DNA of 22,649 nucleotides from positions 1 to 22,649 of the forward strand of contig JAFQKM010000224.1 in the NCBI GenBank assembly GCA_017396925.1, in the 5' to 3' direction. This DNA is from Clostridia bacterium (GTDB lineage: Bacteria; Bacillota; Clostridia; Oscillospirales; Butyricicoccaceae). Of this stretch, positions 1 to 7,891 are shown piece by piece. A program made the position numbers and the translations under genes. Positions within the stretch are counted from its first letter, which is position 1; the number at the start of each line of letters is the position of its first letter. The notes beneath the pieces were generated by a model. The model was given only the letters and a program-made list of their open reading frames with translations, did not search any database and had not been told where the DNA came from.

Positions 1-2
1 AC

Positions 3-2282
3 CAGAAGATTTTCCTGGTTTCTCAGAAGGAGCTTTCTGTTGAAACCCCTACCTTTAACGATATATACCGCATGGGCACCATTGCCAAGGTCAAGCAGGT
101 GCTCCGTATGCCCGGCGGCACCCTGCGTGTTCTGGCCGAAGGCGAGTCCCGTGCCATCGTTTATGCCCCCCTGTCCGATAAGGACTATCTGCGCTGTGAT
201 GCCTACCTGATCGAGGCCGAGGCCCGTGAAGCCGCGCTCAAGCGCGATCAGGCCTCTCTGCGCACCCTGCGCGATCTGTTTCTGGAGTATGCCGATCTGG
301 CACCCAAGGTCAACCAGGATGTCGTTTCCAAGATCTTCGACAGCAATGATATGGCCTGGGTATCCGACTTTATCGCACAGAATATCTTTATCCAGCACAC
401 CGACAAGCAGCGTGTTCTGGAAGAGACCGATCCCCGCCGCCGCTGCATGCTGCTGACCCGTATCCTGACCGACGAGATCGATATTCTGGTTCTCGAACAG
501 GATATTCAGAACAAGGTCAAGCTGCAGATGGACAAGAACCAGCGCGACTATTACCTGCGCGAGCAGCTGCGTGTTATCTATGAAGAACTGGGCGAGGGCG
601 AAGACACCATGTCGGAGTCCAAGAAGTATGCCGAGCGCATCGAAGCCCTCAAGTTCCCCAAGGAGATCGAGGAAAAGCTCAAGAAGGAAGCTGCCCGTCT
701 GGGCCGTATGCAGGCCAATTCGCCCGACAGCGGCGTCATCCGTAATTATCTCGACACCATCCTTGAGCTGCCCTGGCACAAGGTAACCACCGAAAACGGT
801 GATATTGCCAAGGCCGCAAAGATCCTCGATGCCGACCACTATGGCCTGCAGAAGGTCAAGGAGCGCATTCTGGAGTTCTTTGCCGTCAAGCAGCTGGCCG
901 GCGGCTTCAAGGGTCAGATCATCTGTCTGGTCGGCCCTCCCGGCGTCGGTAAGACCTCGATCGCCAGCTCGGTTGCCCATGCCCTCGGCCGCAACTACGC
1001 CCGCATTTCGCTGGGCGGCGTCCGCGACGAGGCTGACATCCGCGGCCACAGACGCACCTATATCGGCTCGATGCCCGGCCGTATCATCTCGGCCGTCAAG
1101 CAGGCAGGCAGCCGCAATCCGCTGATCCTGATCGACGAGATCGACAAGCTTTCGGCCGACTATAAGGGCGACCCCTCGTCGGCGCTGCTGGAGGTCTTTG
1201 ATACCGCCCAGAACTCGGCCTTCGTCGACCATTATCTCGATATTCCCTTTGACCTGAGCGATGTTCTCTTTATCTGCACAGCCAACTATGCCGATAATAT
1301 TCCCGGCCCTCTGTATGACCGAATGGAGATCATCGATCTTTCGGGTTATACCGCCGAAGAGAAGATGCACATCGCCAAGGAGCATCTGCTGCCCAAGCAG
1401 CTCAAGCTCAACGGTCTTAAGGGCTCTAATCTGATCGTCCCCGAAAAGACTATGCATGCCATCATCGAGGGCTACACCCGTGAAGCCGGCGTCCGTTCGC
1501 TGGAGCGCGAGCTGGCCAAGCTGTGCCGCAAGGCGGCCAAGCAGCTGCTGGAGACCGGCAAGAAGTCGCTGCGCATCACCCCCGAGAACATGAGCAAGTA
1601 TCTGGGCAATGTCCGCTTCAAGAAGCGCAAGCTGGCCGCAGAAAACGATTGCGGCATCGTCAACGGTCTGGCCTGGACCAGTGTCGGCGGCGAGATGCTG
1701 GAGGTCGAGGCCATTGCCATCGAAGGCACCGGCAAGGTGGAAGTCACCGGTAATCTGGGCGACGTCATGAAGGAATCGGTTCGTGCCGCCATGACCTATA
1801 TCCGCAGCCGCAGCGAAGCTCTGGGCATCGACAAGGAGTTCTATAAGAACAAGGATATACATATTCACTTCCCCGAAGGCGCCGTGCCCAAGGACGGTCC
1901 CTCGGCCGGTATCACCATTTCGACCGCGCTGATCTCGGCTCTGACCGGCAAAAAGGTCAGCAGCAGCATTGCCATGACCGGTGAAGTCACCATCACCGGC
2001 CGCGTACTGGCTATCGGCGGTCTGAAGGAAAAGACCATGGCCGCATATCTGCACGACTGCAAGCGTGTTATCATCCCCGAAGAGAACCTGCGCGATCTGG
2101 AGGATATCGATCCCAAGGTTCGCGAGAGCCTCGAGTTTATCCCCGCCAAGCATATGGACGATGTTGTCCATGCCGTATTCTCCTATGTAACGGTTGAAGA
2201 GCAGCCCGAGGAGAAGCAGGAGCAGTACAATGTTGTCGTTCCCACCGCCGTGCCCAATGTCACCGGCGTCCGCCGCCAGTAA
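3..2282 (+). CDS. lon: ATP-dependent protease Lon (5' partial)
   Basis: Lon is a cytoplasmic AAA+ serine protease that degrades misfolded and regulatory proteins. The frame is open from base 3 to the stop, giving 759 visible residues. The ATG at 72 is internal, because residues encoded before it (ending DIYRMGTIAKV) match the Lon N-terminal domain; roughly 30-50 residues probably lie upstream. Visible in order are the N-terminal domain, a coiled region, the Walker A motif GPPGVGKT (about 933-956), Walker B LILIDEIDK (about 1126-1152), and the C-terminal protease domain. The catalytic serine is in DGPSAG (codon 1902-1904) and the catalytic lysine in GGLKEKT (codon 2025-2027), so the enzyme looks intact. 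A Glu/Gln-rich tail of about 30 residues follows the protease domain. ysxC begins 15 bases downstream, the lon–ysxC order also known from Bacillus. Confidence 0.97.
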   Translation, partial: QKIFLVSQKELSVETPTFNDIYRMGTIAKVKQVLRMPGGTLRVLAEGESRAIVYAPLSDKDYLRCDAYLIEAEAREAALKRDQASLRTLRDLFLEYADLAPKVNQDVVSKIFDSNDMAWVSDFIAQNIFIQHTDKQRVLEETDPRRRCMLLTRILTDEIDILVLEQDIQNKVKLQMDKNQRDYYLREQLRVIYEELGEGEDTMSESKKYAERIEALKFPKEIEEKLKKEAARLGRMQANSPDSGVIRNYLDTILELPWHKVTTENGDIAKAAKILDADHYGLQKVKERILEFFAVKQLAGGFKGQIICLVGPPGVGKTSIASSVAHALGRNYARISLGGVRDEADIRGHRRTYIGSMPGRIISAVKQAGSRNPLILIDEIDKLSADYKGDPSSALLEVFDTAQNSAFVDHYLDIPFDLSDVLFICTANYADNIPGPLYDRMEIIDLSGYTAEEKMHIAKEHLLPKQLKLNGLKGSNLIVPEKTMHAIIEGYTREAGVRSLERELAKLCRKAAKQLLETGKKSLRITPENMSKYLGNVRFKKRKLAAENDCGIVNGLAWTSVGGEMLEVEAIAIEGTGKVEVTGNLGDVMKESVRAAMTYIRSRSEALGIDKEFYKNKDIHIHFPEGAVPKDGPSAGITISTALISALTGKKVSSSIAMTGEVTITGRVLAIGGLKEKTMAAYLHDCKRVIIPEENLRDLEDIDPKVRESLEFIPAKHMDDVVHAVFSYVTVEEQPEEKQEQYNVVVPTAVPNVTGVRRQ

Positions 2283-2297
2283 GCCACAGGAGGAACC

Positions 2298-2882
2298 ATG
2301 AACTTAAATAAAACCAAGTTTATCCGCTCGGCCGCATCGCCCAAGGATTTCCCCACCGGCGATGCCAAGCGCTTTGTCTTTGTCGGCCGTTCCAACGTCG
2401 GCAAGTCGTCGACCATCAACTGTCTGGTCGGCAAGAAGGGCTTTGCCAAGGTCAGCTCGATGCCCGGCAAGACCGTCTTCGTTAATATGTTCAATGTCGA
2501 AGACAAGGCCTGGATCATCGACCTGCCCGGTTACGGTTATTCCAAGACCTCCAAGGACGAGCGCGCCCGTTATTCGGCGCTGATCGACAAGTATTTTGAA
2601 TGCGATATGGAGAATATCTCCCGCATCTATGTCATTGTCGATATCCGTCACAAACCCACGGCCGACGACCAGACCATGGTCGAATGGATCCGCGCCTACA
2701 ATCTGCCCATGACCATCGTGGCCAACAAGCTGGACAAGCTTAAGAAGTCGCAGGTCCAGCCGGCACTCGATCTCATTCGTGAGACCCTGCTGCTGGATGA
2801 GGAAACACCCCTCATTGCCTTCTCGGCAGACAAGGGCGACGGCCGCGACGCACTGGTCGCCGATATGCTCTCGGTCTTCTAA
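2298..2882 (+). CDS. ysxC: Ribosome biogenesis GTPase YsxC/EngB (YihA)
   Basis: This 194-residue protein is a single-domain TRAFAC GTPase. In the studied relatives it acts in late assembly of the large ribosomal subunit and is usually essential. The G-motifs are all present: G1 GRSNVGKS (residues 30-37), G3 DLPGYG, G4 NKLD and a G5-like FSAD near the C-terminus. Length matches the family (about 190-200). The start is supported by AGGAGG at 2287-2292, five bases before the ATG. It follows lon by 15 bases and is probably cotranscribed with it. The next gene starts 31 bases after the stop, with no terminator visible between. Confidence 0.96.
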   Translation: MNLNKTKFIRSAASPKDFPTGDAKRFVFVGRSNVGKSSTINCLVGKKGFAKVSSMPGKTVFVNMFNVEDKAWIIDLPGYGYSKTSKDERARYSALIDKYFECDMENISRIYVIVDIRHKPTADDQTMVEWIRAYNLPMTIVANKLDKLKKSQVQPALDLIRETLLLDEETPLIAFSADKGDGRDALVADMLSVF

Positions 2883-2913
2883 CGACGCAGAGCGCAAAAA
2901 GGAGCAAAAAACA

Positions 2914-3558
2914 TTGAAAGATCTGCAGTATTATCTTACTGTCATACCGGCGGCACTGATCGCCATCTCGATCCACGAGATGAGCCACGCCTGGGCAGCC
3001 TGGCTGCTGGGCGACCGCACGGCCCAGGATCAGGGAAGGCTGAATCTTAATCCGCTTTCCCACATCGATCCGCTGGGCTTCCTTTGCATGATCTTTTTCG
3101 GATTCGGCTGGGCCAAGCCGGTGCCGGTCAATCCTTACTACTTTAAAAATCGAAAGGTCGGTATGGCGGTCACCGCCTTTGCCGGCCCGCTGAGCAATTT
3201 TATTCTCGGATTCGCATCGATCATTGCCTATGTGCTGATCATCTTCAGCCAGCCGGGCAATATGATGATGGCTCTGGGCCAGTTTCTTATGGTTCTCGGC
3301 AGCCTGAGCATCGGTCTAGGTGTCTTTAATCTGCTGCCCATTCCGCCGCTGGACGGCTCCAAGATCCTCTTTATGTTCCTGCCCAACCGCGCCATCAGCT
3401 GGTTCTATCAGTATGACGGCTATATCCGTCTGATTCTGCTGCTGGGCCTGTGGTTCGGGGCATTCGACAGCTGGATCGGTGCAGGGCAGAGCGTGATTCT
3501 GGATGTGGCCATCAATGCCGGTATCCGATTGGCCGGTATTCTGGGGCTGGGGTGGTAA
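2914..3558 (+). CDS. Site-2 protease family (M50) membrane metalloprotease
   Basis: This is an integral membrane zinc metalloprotease of about 214 residues in the short rhomboid-like/YwhC-type M50 group. The zinc motif HEMSH is at residues 21-25 in the first membrane helix. The second motif, N-x-x-P-x-P-P-L-D-G (residues 139-148, with D147 as likely zinc ligand), follows. The NPLSHIDPLG segment typical of this group is also present, and several hydrophobic segments fit a multi-pass protein. I chose the TTG at 2914, preceded by AAAGGAG (2898-2904). A longer frame from 2779 would run deep into ysxC and lacks family support. Substrates are unknown. In general the family cleaves membrane-embedded regulators, including anti-sigma factors, but nothing here ties it to one. 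scpA begins 3 bases after its stop. Confidence 0.9.
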   Translation: MKDLQYYLTVIPAALIAISIHEMSHAWAAWLLGDRTAQDQGRLNLNPLSHIDPLGFLCMIFFGFGWAKPVPVNPYYFKNRKVGMAVTAFAGPLSNFILGFASIIAYVLIIFSQPGNMMMALGQFLMVLGSLSIGLGVFNLLPIPPLDGSKILFMFLPNRAISWFYQYDGYIRLILLLGLWFGAFDSWIGAGQSVILDVAINAGIRLAGILGLGW

Positions 3559-3561
3559 GGC

Positions 3562-4290
3562 ATGGCCGAGAAAATGACCTTCCATCTGGAGCAGTTCGAC
3601 GGTCCGCTGGATCTGCTGCTGCACCTGTTGTCCAGAAACAAGATCGACATCAAAGATATTCCCATTGCCGAGATCTGCACCCAGTATCTCGAATATATCG
3701 AGCAGATGCGTGCCCTCGACATTGAAGTCGCCGGCGAGTTTATCGCCATGGCCTCCCATCTGGTCTATATCAAATCCAAAATGCTGCTGCCCGTCTATGA
3801 AGACGAGGATGCAGAAGACCCGCGAGCAGCGCTGATCGAAACCCTGCTCGATTATCAGAGGGTCAAACAGGCCGGAGGTATGCTGCTGGGCCGATATGAG
3901 GTGGGCAAGGATGCCTTTACCCGCAGCCGTGAGGCGCTGGGTGCCGATCCCGACCGCCTTTACGCCAACACCACCGATCATCTGCGCAAGGCCATTGCTG
4001 CTATTCTGGAGCGTGCGGGGCGCAAGCTGCCGCCGCCGGTTGAATCCTTCACCGGGGTTGTCGGACGGCAGAAGGTTTCGGTGGATGACAAGATCACCGA
4101 TCTGCTGGGCCGTTTCCGCAGAAGCAGTCGCATTGATTTCGGCCAGCTGGTGCTGGAAGCAGCCGACCGTTCGGAGGTCGTTGCCGTCTTTCTGGCCGTG
4201 CTCGAGCTTTCAAAGACCCGCAGGCTGATGATCGAAGAAACGAATGAAACCTACACACTCGTATTAACGGGGGAAGAAGATGGAGAGTAA
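3562..4290 (+). CDS. scpA: Segregation and condensation protein A (ScpA kleisin)
   Basis: ScpA is the kleisin subunit that bridges the SMC heads with ScpB in the bacterial condensin, which compacts and separates chromosomes. The 242-residue product has the family N-terminus (FHLEQFDGPLDLLLHL, then KIDIKDIPIAEI), a helical middle and a C-terminal winged-helix region. Length matches the family (about 240-260). The ATG lies just after the protease stop with only a weak GGTAAGG site, so coupling to the upstream gene is likely. The stop overlaps the scpB start by 11 bases, the usual scpA–scpB arrangement. Confidence 0.95.
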   Translation: MAEKMTFHLEQFDGPLDLLLHLLSRNKIDIKDIPIAEICTQYLEYIEQMRALDIEVAGEFIAMASHLVYIKSKMLLPVYEDEDAEDPRAALIETLLDYQRVKQAGGMLLGRYEVGKDAFTRSREALGADPDRLYANTTDHLRKAIAAILERAGRKLPPPVESFTGVVGRQKVSVDDKITDLLGRFRRSSRIDFGQLVLEAADRSEVVAVFLAVLELSKTRRLMIEETNETYTLVLTGEEDGE

Positions 4291-4861
4291 CAGAAACACC
4301 GTCCACGCGCTGGAAGCCATCCTTTTTGCTGCCGGGGATTCCATATCGGCAGAGAAGCTCTGCGCCGTTTTGAATATCGACCGGCAGGCGCTGGAGGCCT
4401 GTGTTTCGGAGCTTGCCGACTTCTATGATTACAATATGCGCGGTATGCGCCTGGTTCGTCTGGACGACCGCTATCAGCTGGTCTCCCGTGCCGAGTATGC
4501 CGATGTTGTCCGAAAGGCACTGGAGTCGGGCCGTCCGCCCATCCTGTCTCAGTCGGCCCTGGAGGTGCTGGCCATCATTGCCTACAAGCAGCCGGTCACC
4601 CGCGCCTACATCGATCAGGTTCGCGGCGTCGACAGCGGCCATACGGTGGCCAGCCTGGCCGATAAGGGTCTGATCGAGAGCCGTGGCCGCCTGGATGTTC
4701 CGGGGCGTCCCAATCTCTATGCCACAACCGAAAAGTTCCTGCGCTCCTTCGGGCTGTCCGATCTGGAGCAGCTGCCCTATATCGAGGGCTTTGAAGTGGA
4801 ACATGGCAGCGAGCAGCTTGCGCTGCAGCTGGAGGAAAAAGGGGAGGAGGAATCCGTTTGA
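4280..4861 (+). CDS. scpB: Segregation and condensation protein B (ScpB)
   Basis: ScpB dimerises and binds ScpA within the SMC condensin complex. The 193-residue product shows the two winged-helix layout of the family. The N-terminal part begins with HALEAILFAAGDSISAEKL. The second half contains the highly conserved block SALEVLAIIAYKQPVTRAYI followed by VRGVDS, and then the LxxxGRxxxPGRPxLYATT element. A purine-rich GGGGGAAG site inside the scpA end supports the ATG at 4280. The stop overlaps the next TTG start by four bases, so translation is probably coupled. Confidence 0.95.
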   Translation: MESNRNTVHALEAILFAAGDSISAEKLCAVLNIDRQALEACVSELADFYDYNMRGMRLVRLDDRYQLVSRAEYADVVRKALESGRPPILSQSALEVLAIIAYKQPVTRAYIDQVRGVDSGHTVASLADKGLIESRGRLDVPGRPNLYATTEKFLRSFGLSDLEQLPYIEGFEVEHGSEQLALQLEEKGEEESV

Positions 4862-5547
4862 AATGGATCGGTTTCATCCTGCTTGGGCTGTTGGGCCTTA
4901 TTCTGTTGATCCTGATCTGCCCCATCGGCGTTCGGATTGATGCGTCCAACGGTGCGCTGGCTGTTTATGCCCGTGTCTTTGGCATCCCTATCAAGGTCTT
5001 TCCGATGAAAAAGAAGGAAAAGACCTCCGAGGAACTGGCCAGAGAAGAGGCCGAGAAAAAGGCCAAAGCCGAAAAAAAGGAACAGGAGAAGGAAGCCAAG
5101 GCAGCCGCCGAAAAGGCCAGGGCCGAACAGCTGGCAGCAGAAGGCAAACCTGTGCCCAAGAAAAAGAGTTTTGTGCAGACCCTGACCTTTGATAAGGTCT
5201 GCGATCTGCTTTCCTTGGCCAAGGAGGTCATTACCAAGGTGCTCCGCGGCTTTTATATCCCCAGTTTCCGCCTGTATGCCCACGTCAACGGCGGAGACGC
5301 GGCCAATACGGCCATCATGTATGGCGGCGCCTGCAGCTTCATGGGTGGGGTCATGCCCCATCTGGAGCGGGTCTGCCGCATCAAAAAGACCGATGTTCAG
5401 CTGTATCCCGATTTTGAAGGCAGCGAGACGGTCTTTGACCTGTCGGTCTCCATTATGACGGTACCCATCCGTCTGGTGGCGGTCGCCCTGATTTTGCTTG
5501 TAAAGTATTTGAAGATCAATAAAAAACATAAGGCGGTGCAAAAATGA
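4858..5547 (+). CDS. DUF2953 membrane protein, YtfI-like
   Basis: This 229-residue protein matches the DUF2953/YtfI type by architecture and position immediately before ytfJ, an order also seen in Bacillus. The family function is not established. An N-terminal membrane helix (residues 2-21) is followed by a short beta-rich stretch and then a Lys/Glu/Ala-rich segment (about 44-105) likely to form a charged helix or coiled coil. After that come the conserved FxxPSFRLYAxxxGGDAANTAxxYG-type region and a hydrophobic C-terminal stretch (about 195-220). The TTG start at 4858 is supported by GGGGAGGAGG (4841-4850) and overlaps the scpB stop. It overlaps ytfJ by four bases. The highly charged insert is the oddest part and may vary among relatives. 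Confidence 0.8.
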   Translation: MKWIGFILLGLLGLILLILICPIGVRIDASNGALAVYARVFGIPIKVFPMKKKEKTSEELAREEAEKKAKAEKKEQEKEAKAAAEKARAEQLAAEGKPVPKKKSFVQTLTFDKVCDLLSLAKEVITKVLRGFYIPSFRLYAHVNGGDAANTAIMYGGACSFMGGVMPHLERVCRIKKTDVQLYPDFEGSETVFDLSVSIMTVPIRLVAVALILLVKYLKINKKHKAVQK

Positions 5548-5936
5548 GCAGCTTGAATGATGTAATGAATCAGACCATGGCAAAAATGAAAGAGCTCGTC
5601 GACGTCAATACCGTGATCGGCAATCCGATCACCACACCCGACGGTACGACCCTGATCCCCGTATCCAAGGTTTCCTTTGGCTTTGCTTCGGGCGGCAACG
5701 ACGGTGTCAGCAAGAATGATAAGCCCTCTTTCGGCGCCGGCAGCGGTGCAGGCGTATCGATCGTTCCCATCGCATTTATGGTCGTTTCCCAGGGCAACGT
5801 ACGCATGATTTATATCGATCCGCCTTCGAACTCTTCGCTGGACAAGATGATCGATATGGCCCCCACACTGATCGACAAGTTCAAGTCGGGCAAGAAGGAA
5901 GAGCCTGTCCTGAACACACCCGAGCAGGTATTCTAA
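5544..5936 (+). CDS. ytfJ: Spore protein YtfJ/GerW family
   Basis: This 130-residue protein belongs to the YtfJ/GerW family, found in endospore formers and linked in Bacillus to germination and lysozyme resistance. Its presence is the main sign of a sporulating lineage in this window. The family signatures are visible: an N-terminal helix, VDVNTVIGNPITTPDGTTLI, the glycine-rich SFGFASGG and GAGSGAGVSIVPIAF strands, and a C-terminal amphipathic stretch. Length agrees with the family (about 130-150). The ATG overlaps the stop of the DUF2953 gene in an ATGA junction, which fixes the start. Confidence 0.93.
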   Translation: MSSLNDVMNQTMAKMKELVDVNTVIGNPITTPDGTTLIPVSKVSFGFASGGNDGVSKNDKPSFGAGSGAGVSIVPIAFMVVSQGNVRMIYIDPPSNSSLDKMIDMAPTLIDKFKSGKKEEPVLNTPEQVF

Positions 5937-5950
5937 GTTCTGATTTTCCA

Positions 5951-5980
5951 ATCACCCCAATAAATATCTGTTGGGGTGAT
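5951..5980 (+). promoter_or_regulatory. Perfect 10-bp inverted repeat over the carboxypeptidase RBS
   Basis: ATCACCCCAA (5951-5960) and TTGGGGTGAT (5971-5980) are exact reverse complements separated by a 10-base AT-rich loop. No U-tract follows, so it is not a standard intrinsic terminator. The right arm contains GGGGTGAT, the only Shine-Dalgarno-like sequence before the TTG start at 5985. A folded mRNA would therefore hide the ribosome-binding site. A role in translational control, or as an mRNA end or processing point after ytfJ, is inferred. Confidence 0.6.
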
Positions 5981-5984
5981 CTGA

Positions 5985-7094
5985 TTGAAACAAACCATTT
6001 CTTTTCTGCTGGTCCTCAGCATGCTGGGGGCCTGCATGCCATGCCATGGCGCAGAAGTTTCTGCCCGGAGTGCAGTGCTTTTCGATCCGTTGACCGGTGC
6101 GGTGCATTTTGAAAAAGACGCCTATACCCGGCGGTCGATGGCCAGCACCACCAAGATCATGACGGCACTGGTGGCGTTGGATCTTTATGATCCCAAGGCA
6201 TGGGTAACGGTCGACCGGGCCTGGACCGGCATTGAAGGCTCGTCCATGTATCTGAAGCCGGGAGAACGGCTGCAGATCATCGATCTGTTGTACGGTCTCA
6301 TGCTGATGAGCGGCAATGATGCAGCTGTAGCGTTGGCATCGGTGCTGACCGGTGATCCGGACGATTTTACAGAGCTGATGAACCGAAAGGCAGCCGAGCT
6401 GAAGCTTGAAAATACCGCCTTTGCCAATCCCAACGGACTGGAAGGAGAGGGCCATTATTCGACCGCCTATGATATGGCGCGGCTGATGGCAGCGGCTATG
6501 CAGCATCCGCTTTTTCGTGAGATTGCAGGGACGGCCTCCTGTGAACGGGCCGGACGGTATATGAATAATCACAACAAGCTGCTTGGTATGTATGAAGGCT
6601 GTGTCGGCGGCAAAACGGGATATACCCGGAAAGCCGGGCGGTGTCTGGTCTCCGTGGCAGAGCGCCAAGGACGGCAGCTGATCGCCGTCACGCTGGATGC
6701 GCCGGATGACTGGAACGATCATATGGCCATGTATGACGCGTGCTTTGATGGCCTATGTATGACCGGGCTGTCTGCGGCAGGAACGATCGGCAGTATTCCG
6801 GTGGCCGACGGACAGGGAAATGTCTGTCCGCTGTATGCAGAGGAAGGGTTCTCCATGGCTCTGCTGCCCGGCGAGCAGGAAAAGATCCGGCTGAAGCTTT
6901 GCGGCCCGCGCATGGTTTACGGTCCGATAGCGGCCGGTGAAGAATATGGATATCTGACGGCATCGTTGGGTACACGGGAGCTGTTCCGTACCCCGATTTA
7001 TTATAAGACTGAGATCCCGGCCCCTGTATCTGCCGAGAAAAACGGCAGATTCCGGCAGTGGCTGCTGGATCGGATTACAGGAAGTGCATCGTGA
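5985..7094 (+). CDS. D-alanyl-D-alanine carboxypeptidase (S11 family, DacF/DacB-like)
   Basis: This is a low-molecular-weight penicillin-binding protein that trims the terminal D-Ala from peptidoglycan stem peptides outside the membrane. The three S11 active-site motifs are present: S-T-T-K at residues 54-57, S-G-N at 109-111 and K-T-G at 210-212. A C-terminal beta-rich PBP5-like domain and a short amphipathic tail (residues about 350-369) follow. The N-terminus is a signal sequence. It contains LGAC (residues 14-17), which fits a lipobox, and also a possible CHG|A cleavage site. The TTG start at 5985 is preceded by GGGGTGAT within a hairpin. Location between ytfJ and rluB resembles spore-cortex carboxypeptidase neighbourhoods, so a sporulation role is plausible but unproven. 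Confidence 0.92.
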   Translation: MKQTISFLLVLSMLGACMPCHGAEVSARSAVLFDPLTGAVHFEKDAYTRRSMASTTKIMTALVALDLYDPKAWVTVDRAWTGIEGSSMYLKPGERLQIIDLLYGLMLMSGNDAAVALASVLTGDPDDFTELMNRKAAELKLENTAFANPNGLEGEGHYSTAYDMARLMAAAMQHPLFREIAGTASCERAGRYMNNHNKLLGMYEGCVGGKTGYTRKAGRCLVSVAERQGRQLIAVTLDAPDDWNDHMAMYDACFDGLCMTGLSAAGTIGSIPVADGQGNVCPLYAEEGFSMALLPGEQEKIRLKLCGPRMVYGPIAAGEEYGYLTASLGTRELFRTPIYYKTEIPAPVSAEKNGRFRQWLLDRITGSAS

Positions 7095-7822
7095 AAGAAA
7101 GATTGCAGAAAATCCTTTCCGCGCAGGGCATCTGTTCGCGCAGAAAGGCTGAAGAATATATCAAAGAAGGCGCTGTAAAGGTTAATGGCATTACAGCGCT
7201 TCTGGGCGAAAGCGCCGATCCCGAGGTCGACGAGATCACACTCAACGGCGTTTTGATTAATGAAAAAACAGGCGCAGCCGAAGAAAAAACCTATATTATG
7301 CTCAACAAGCCTCGCGGCTATGTGACCACACTGGCCGACGAATCGGGCCGCCGCACGGTTCTGGATCTGGTGGGCGATATCCCCGTGCGCATCTATCCGG
7401 TCGGTCGACTGGATATGCATTCGGAGGGCCTGCTGCTGATGACCAACGATGGCGAGCTGACCAACAAGCTGACCCATCCCAAGCATAAGGTCTACAAGAC
7501 CTACCTGCTCAACATCATTTATGATGACGGCAAGCCTGCGGTGCCCGCTGAACAGATGCTGCAGAAGCCGATGACCATCGACGGCATCCGTCTGGCCCCG
7601 GCCAAATGCCGCAAGATCACCGATCTGGAGGATGGCTGTATCCTGACCATCAGCATCCGCGAGGGCAAGAACCGCCAGATCCGCCGTATGTGTACCCAGT
7701 GCGGATTTACCGTCCGTTCCCTCAAGCGTGTGTCGATCGGCAAACTGATGCTGGCCGATCTGCCCACCGGCGAATATCGCCATCTGACGGCAGAAGAAGT
7801 CGACTATCTGAAGTCGCTTTAA
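7091..7822 (+). CDS. rluB: 23S rRNA pseudouridine synthase, RluB/RsuA family
   Basis: The enzyme isomerises a uridine to pseudouridine in rRNA, probably 23S rRNA as in Bacillus RluB. The 243-residue product has an N-terminal S4 RNA-binding domain (ERLQKILSAQGICSRRKAEE). The catalytic domain follows, with the GRLD motif carrying the catalytic Asp at residue 108, then SEGLLLMTNDGEL. Near the C-terminus is the EGKNRQIRRM signature. I chose the GTG at 7091 because it gives the canonical N-terminus, has AGGAAG six bases upstream and overlaps the previous stop as GTGA. An ATG at 7058 would add eleven residues not typical of the family. Confidence 0.94.
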   Translation: MKERLQKILSAQGICSRRKAEEYIKEGAVKVNGITALLGESADPEVDEITLNGVLINEKTGAAEEKTYIMLNKPRGYVTTLADESGRRTVLDLVGDIPVRIYPVGRLDMHSEGLLLMTNDGELTNKLTHPKHKVYKTYLLNIIYDDGKPAVPAEQMLQKPMTIDGIRLAPAKCRKITDLEDGCILTISIREGKNRQIRRMCTQCGFTVRSLKRVSIGKLMLADLPTGEYRHLTAEEVDYLKSL

Positions 7823-7842
7823 TAGAGTAAGAGAGAATACTG

Positions 7843-7864
7843 CTTTTGCGCTATGGCGCAAAGG
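7843..7864 (+). other. Hairpin between rluB and the RpiR regulator
   Basis: TTTGCGC (7845-7851) and GCGCAAA (7856-7862) form a perfect 7-bp stem with a TATG loop; flanking C-G and G-U pairs can extend it. No run of T follows, so it is at best a weak terminator. It sits in the 69-base gap that ends the scp-rluB block, 27 bases before the next start. It could equally be an operator or an mRNA structure in the leader of the regulator. Confidence 0.4.
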
Positions 7865-7891
7865 TGAAATAGAAGATAAGGGTGATAAGAG

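Noticed and set aside
2304..2897. A 197-codon minus-strand frame covering ysxC
   Set aside because: It is a mirror of the well-supported GTPase gene, with no ribosome site or motif.
2779..2913. Upstream ATG start for the M50 protease
   Set aside because: It would overlap ysxC by about 100 bases and add an Arg/Ser-rich stretch unlike the family; the TTG at 2914 has a good ribosome site.
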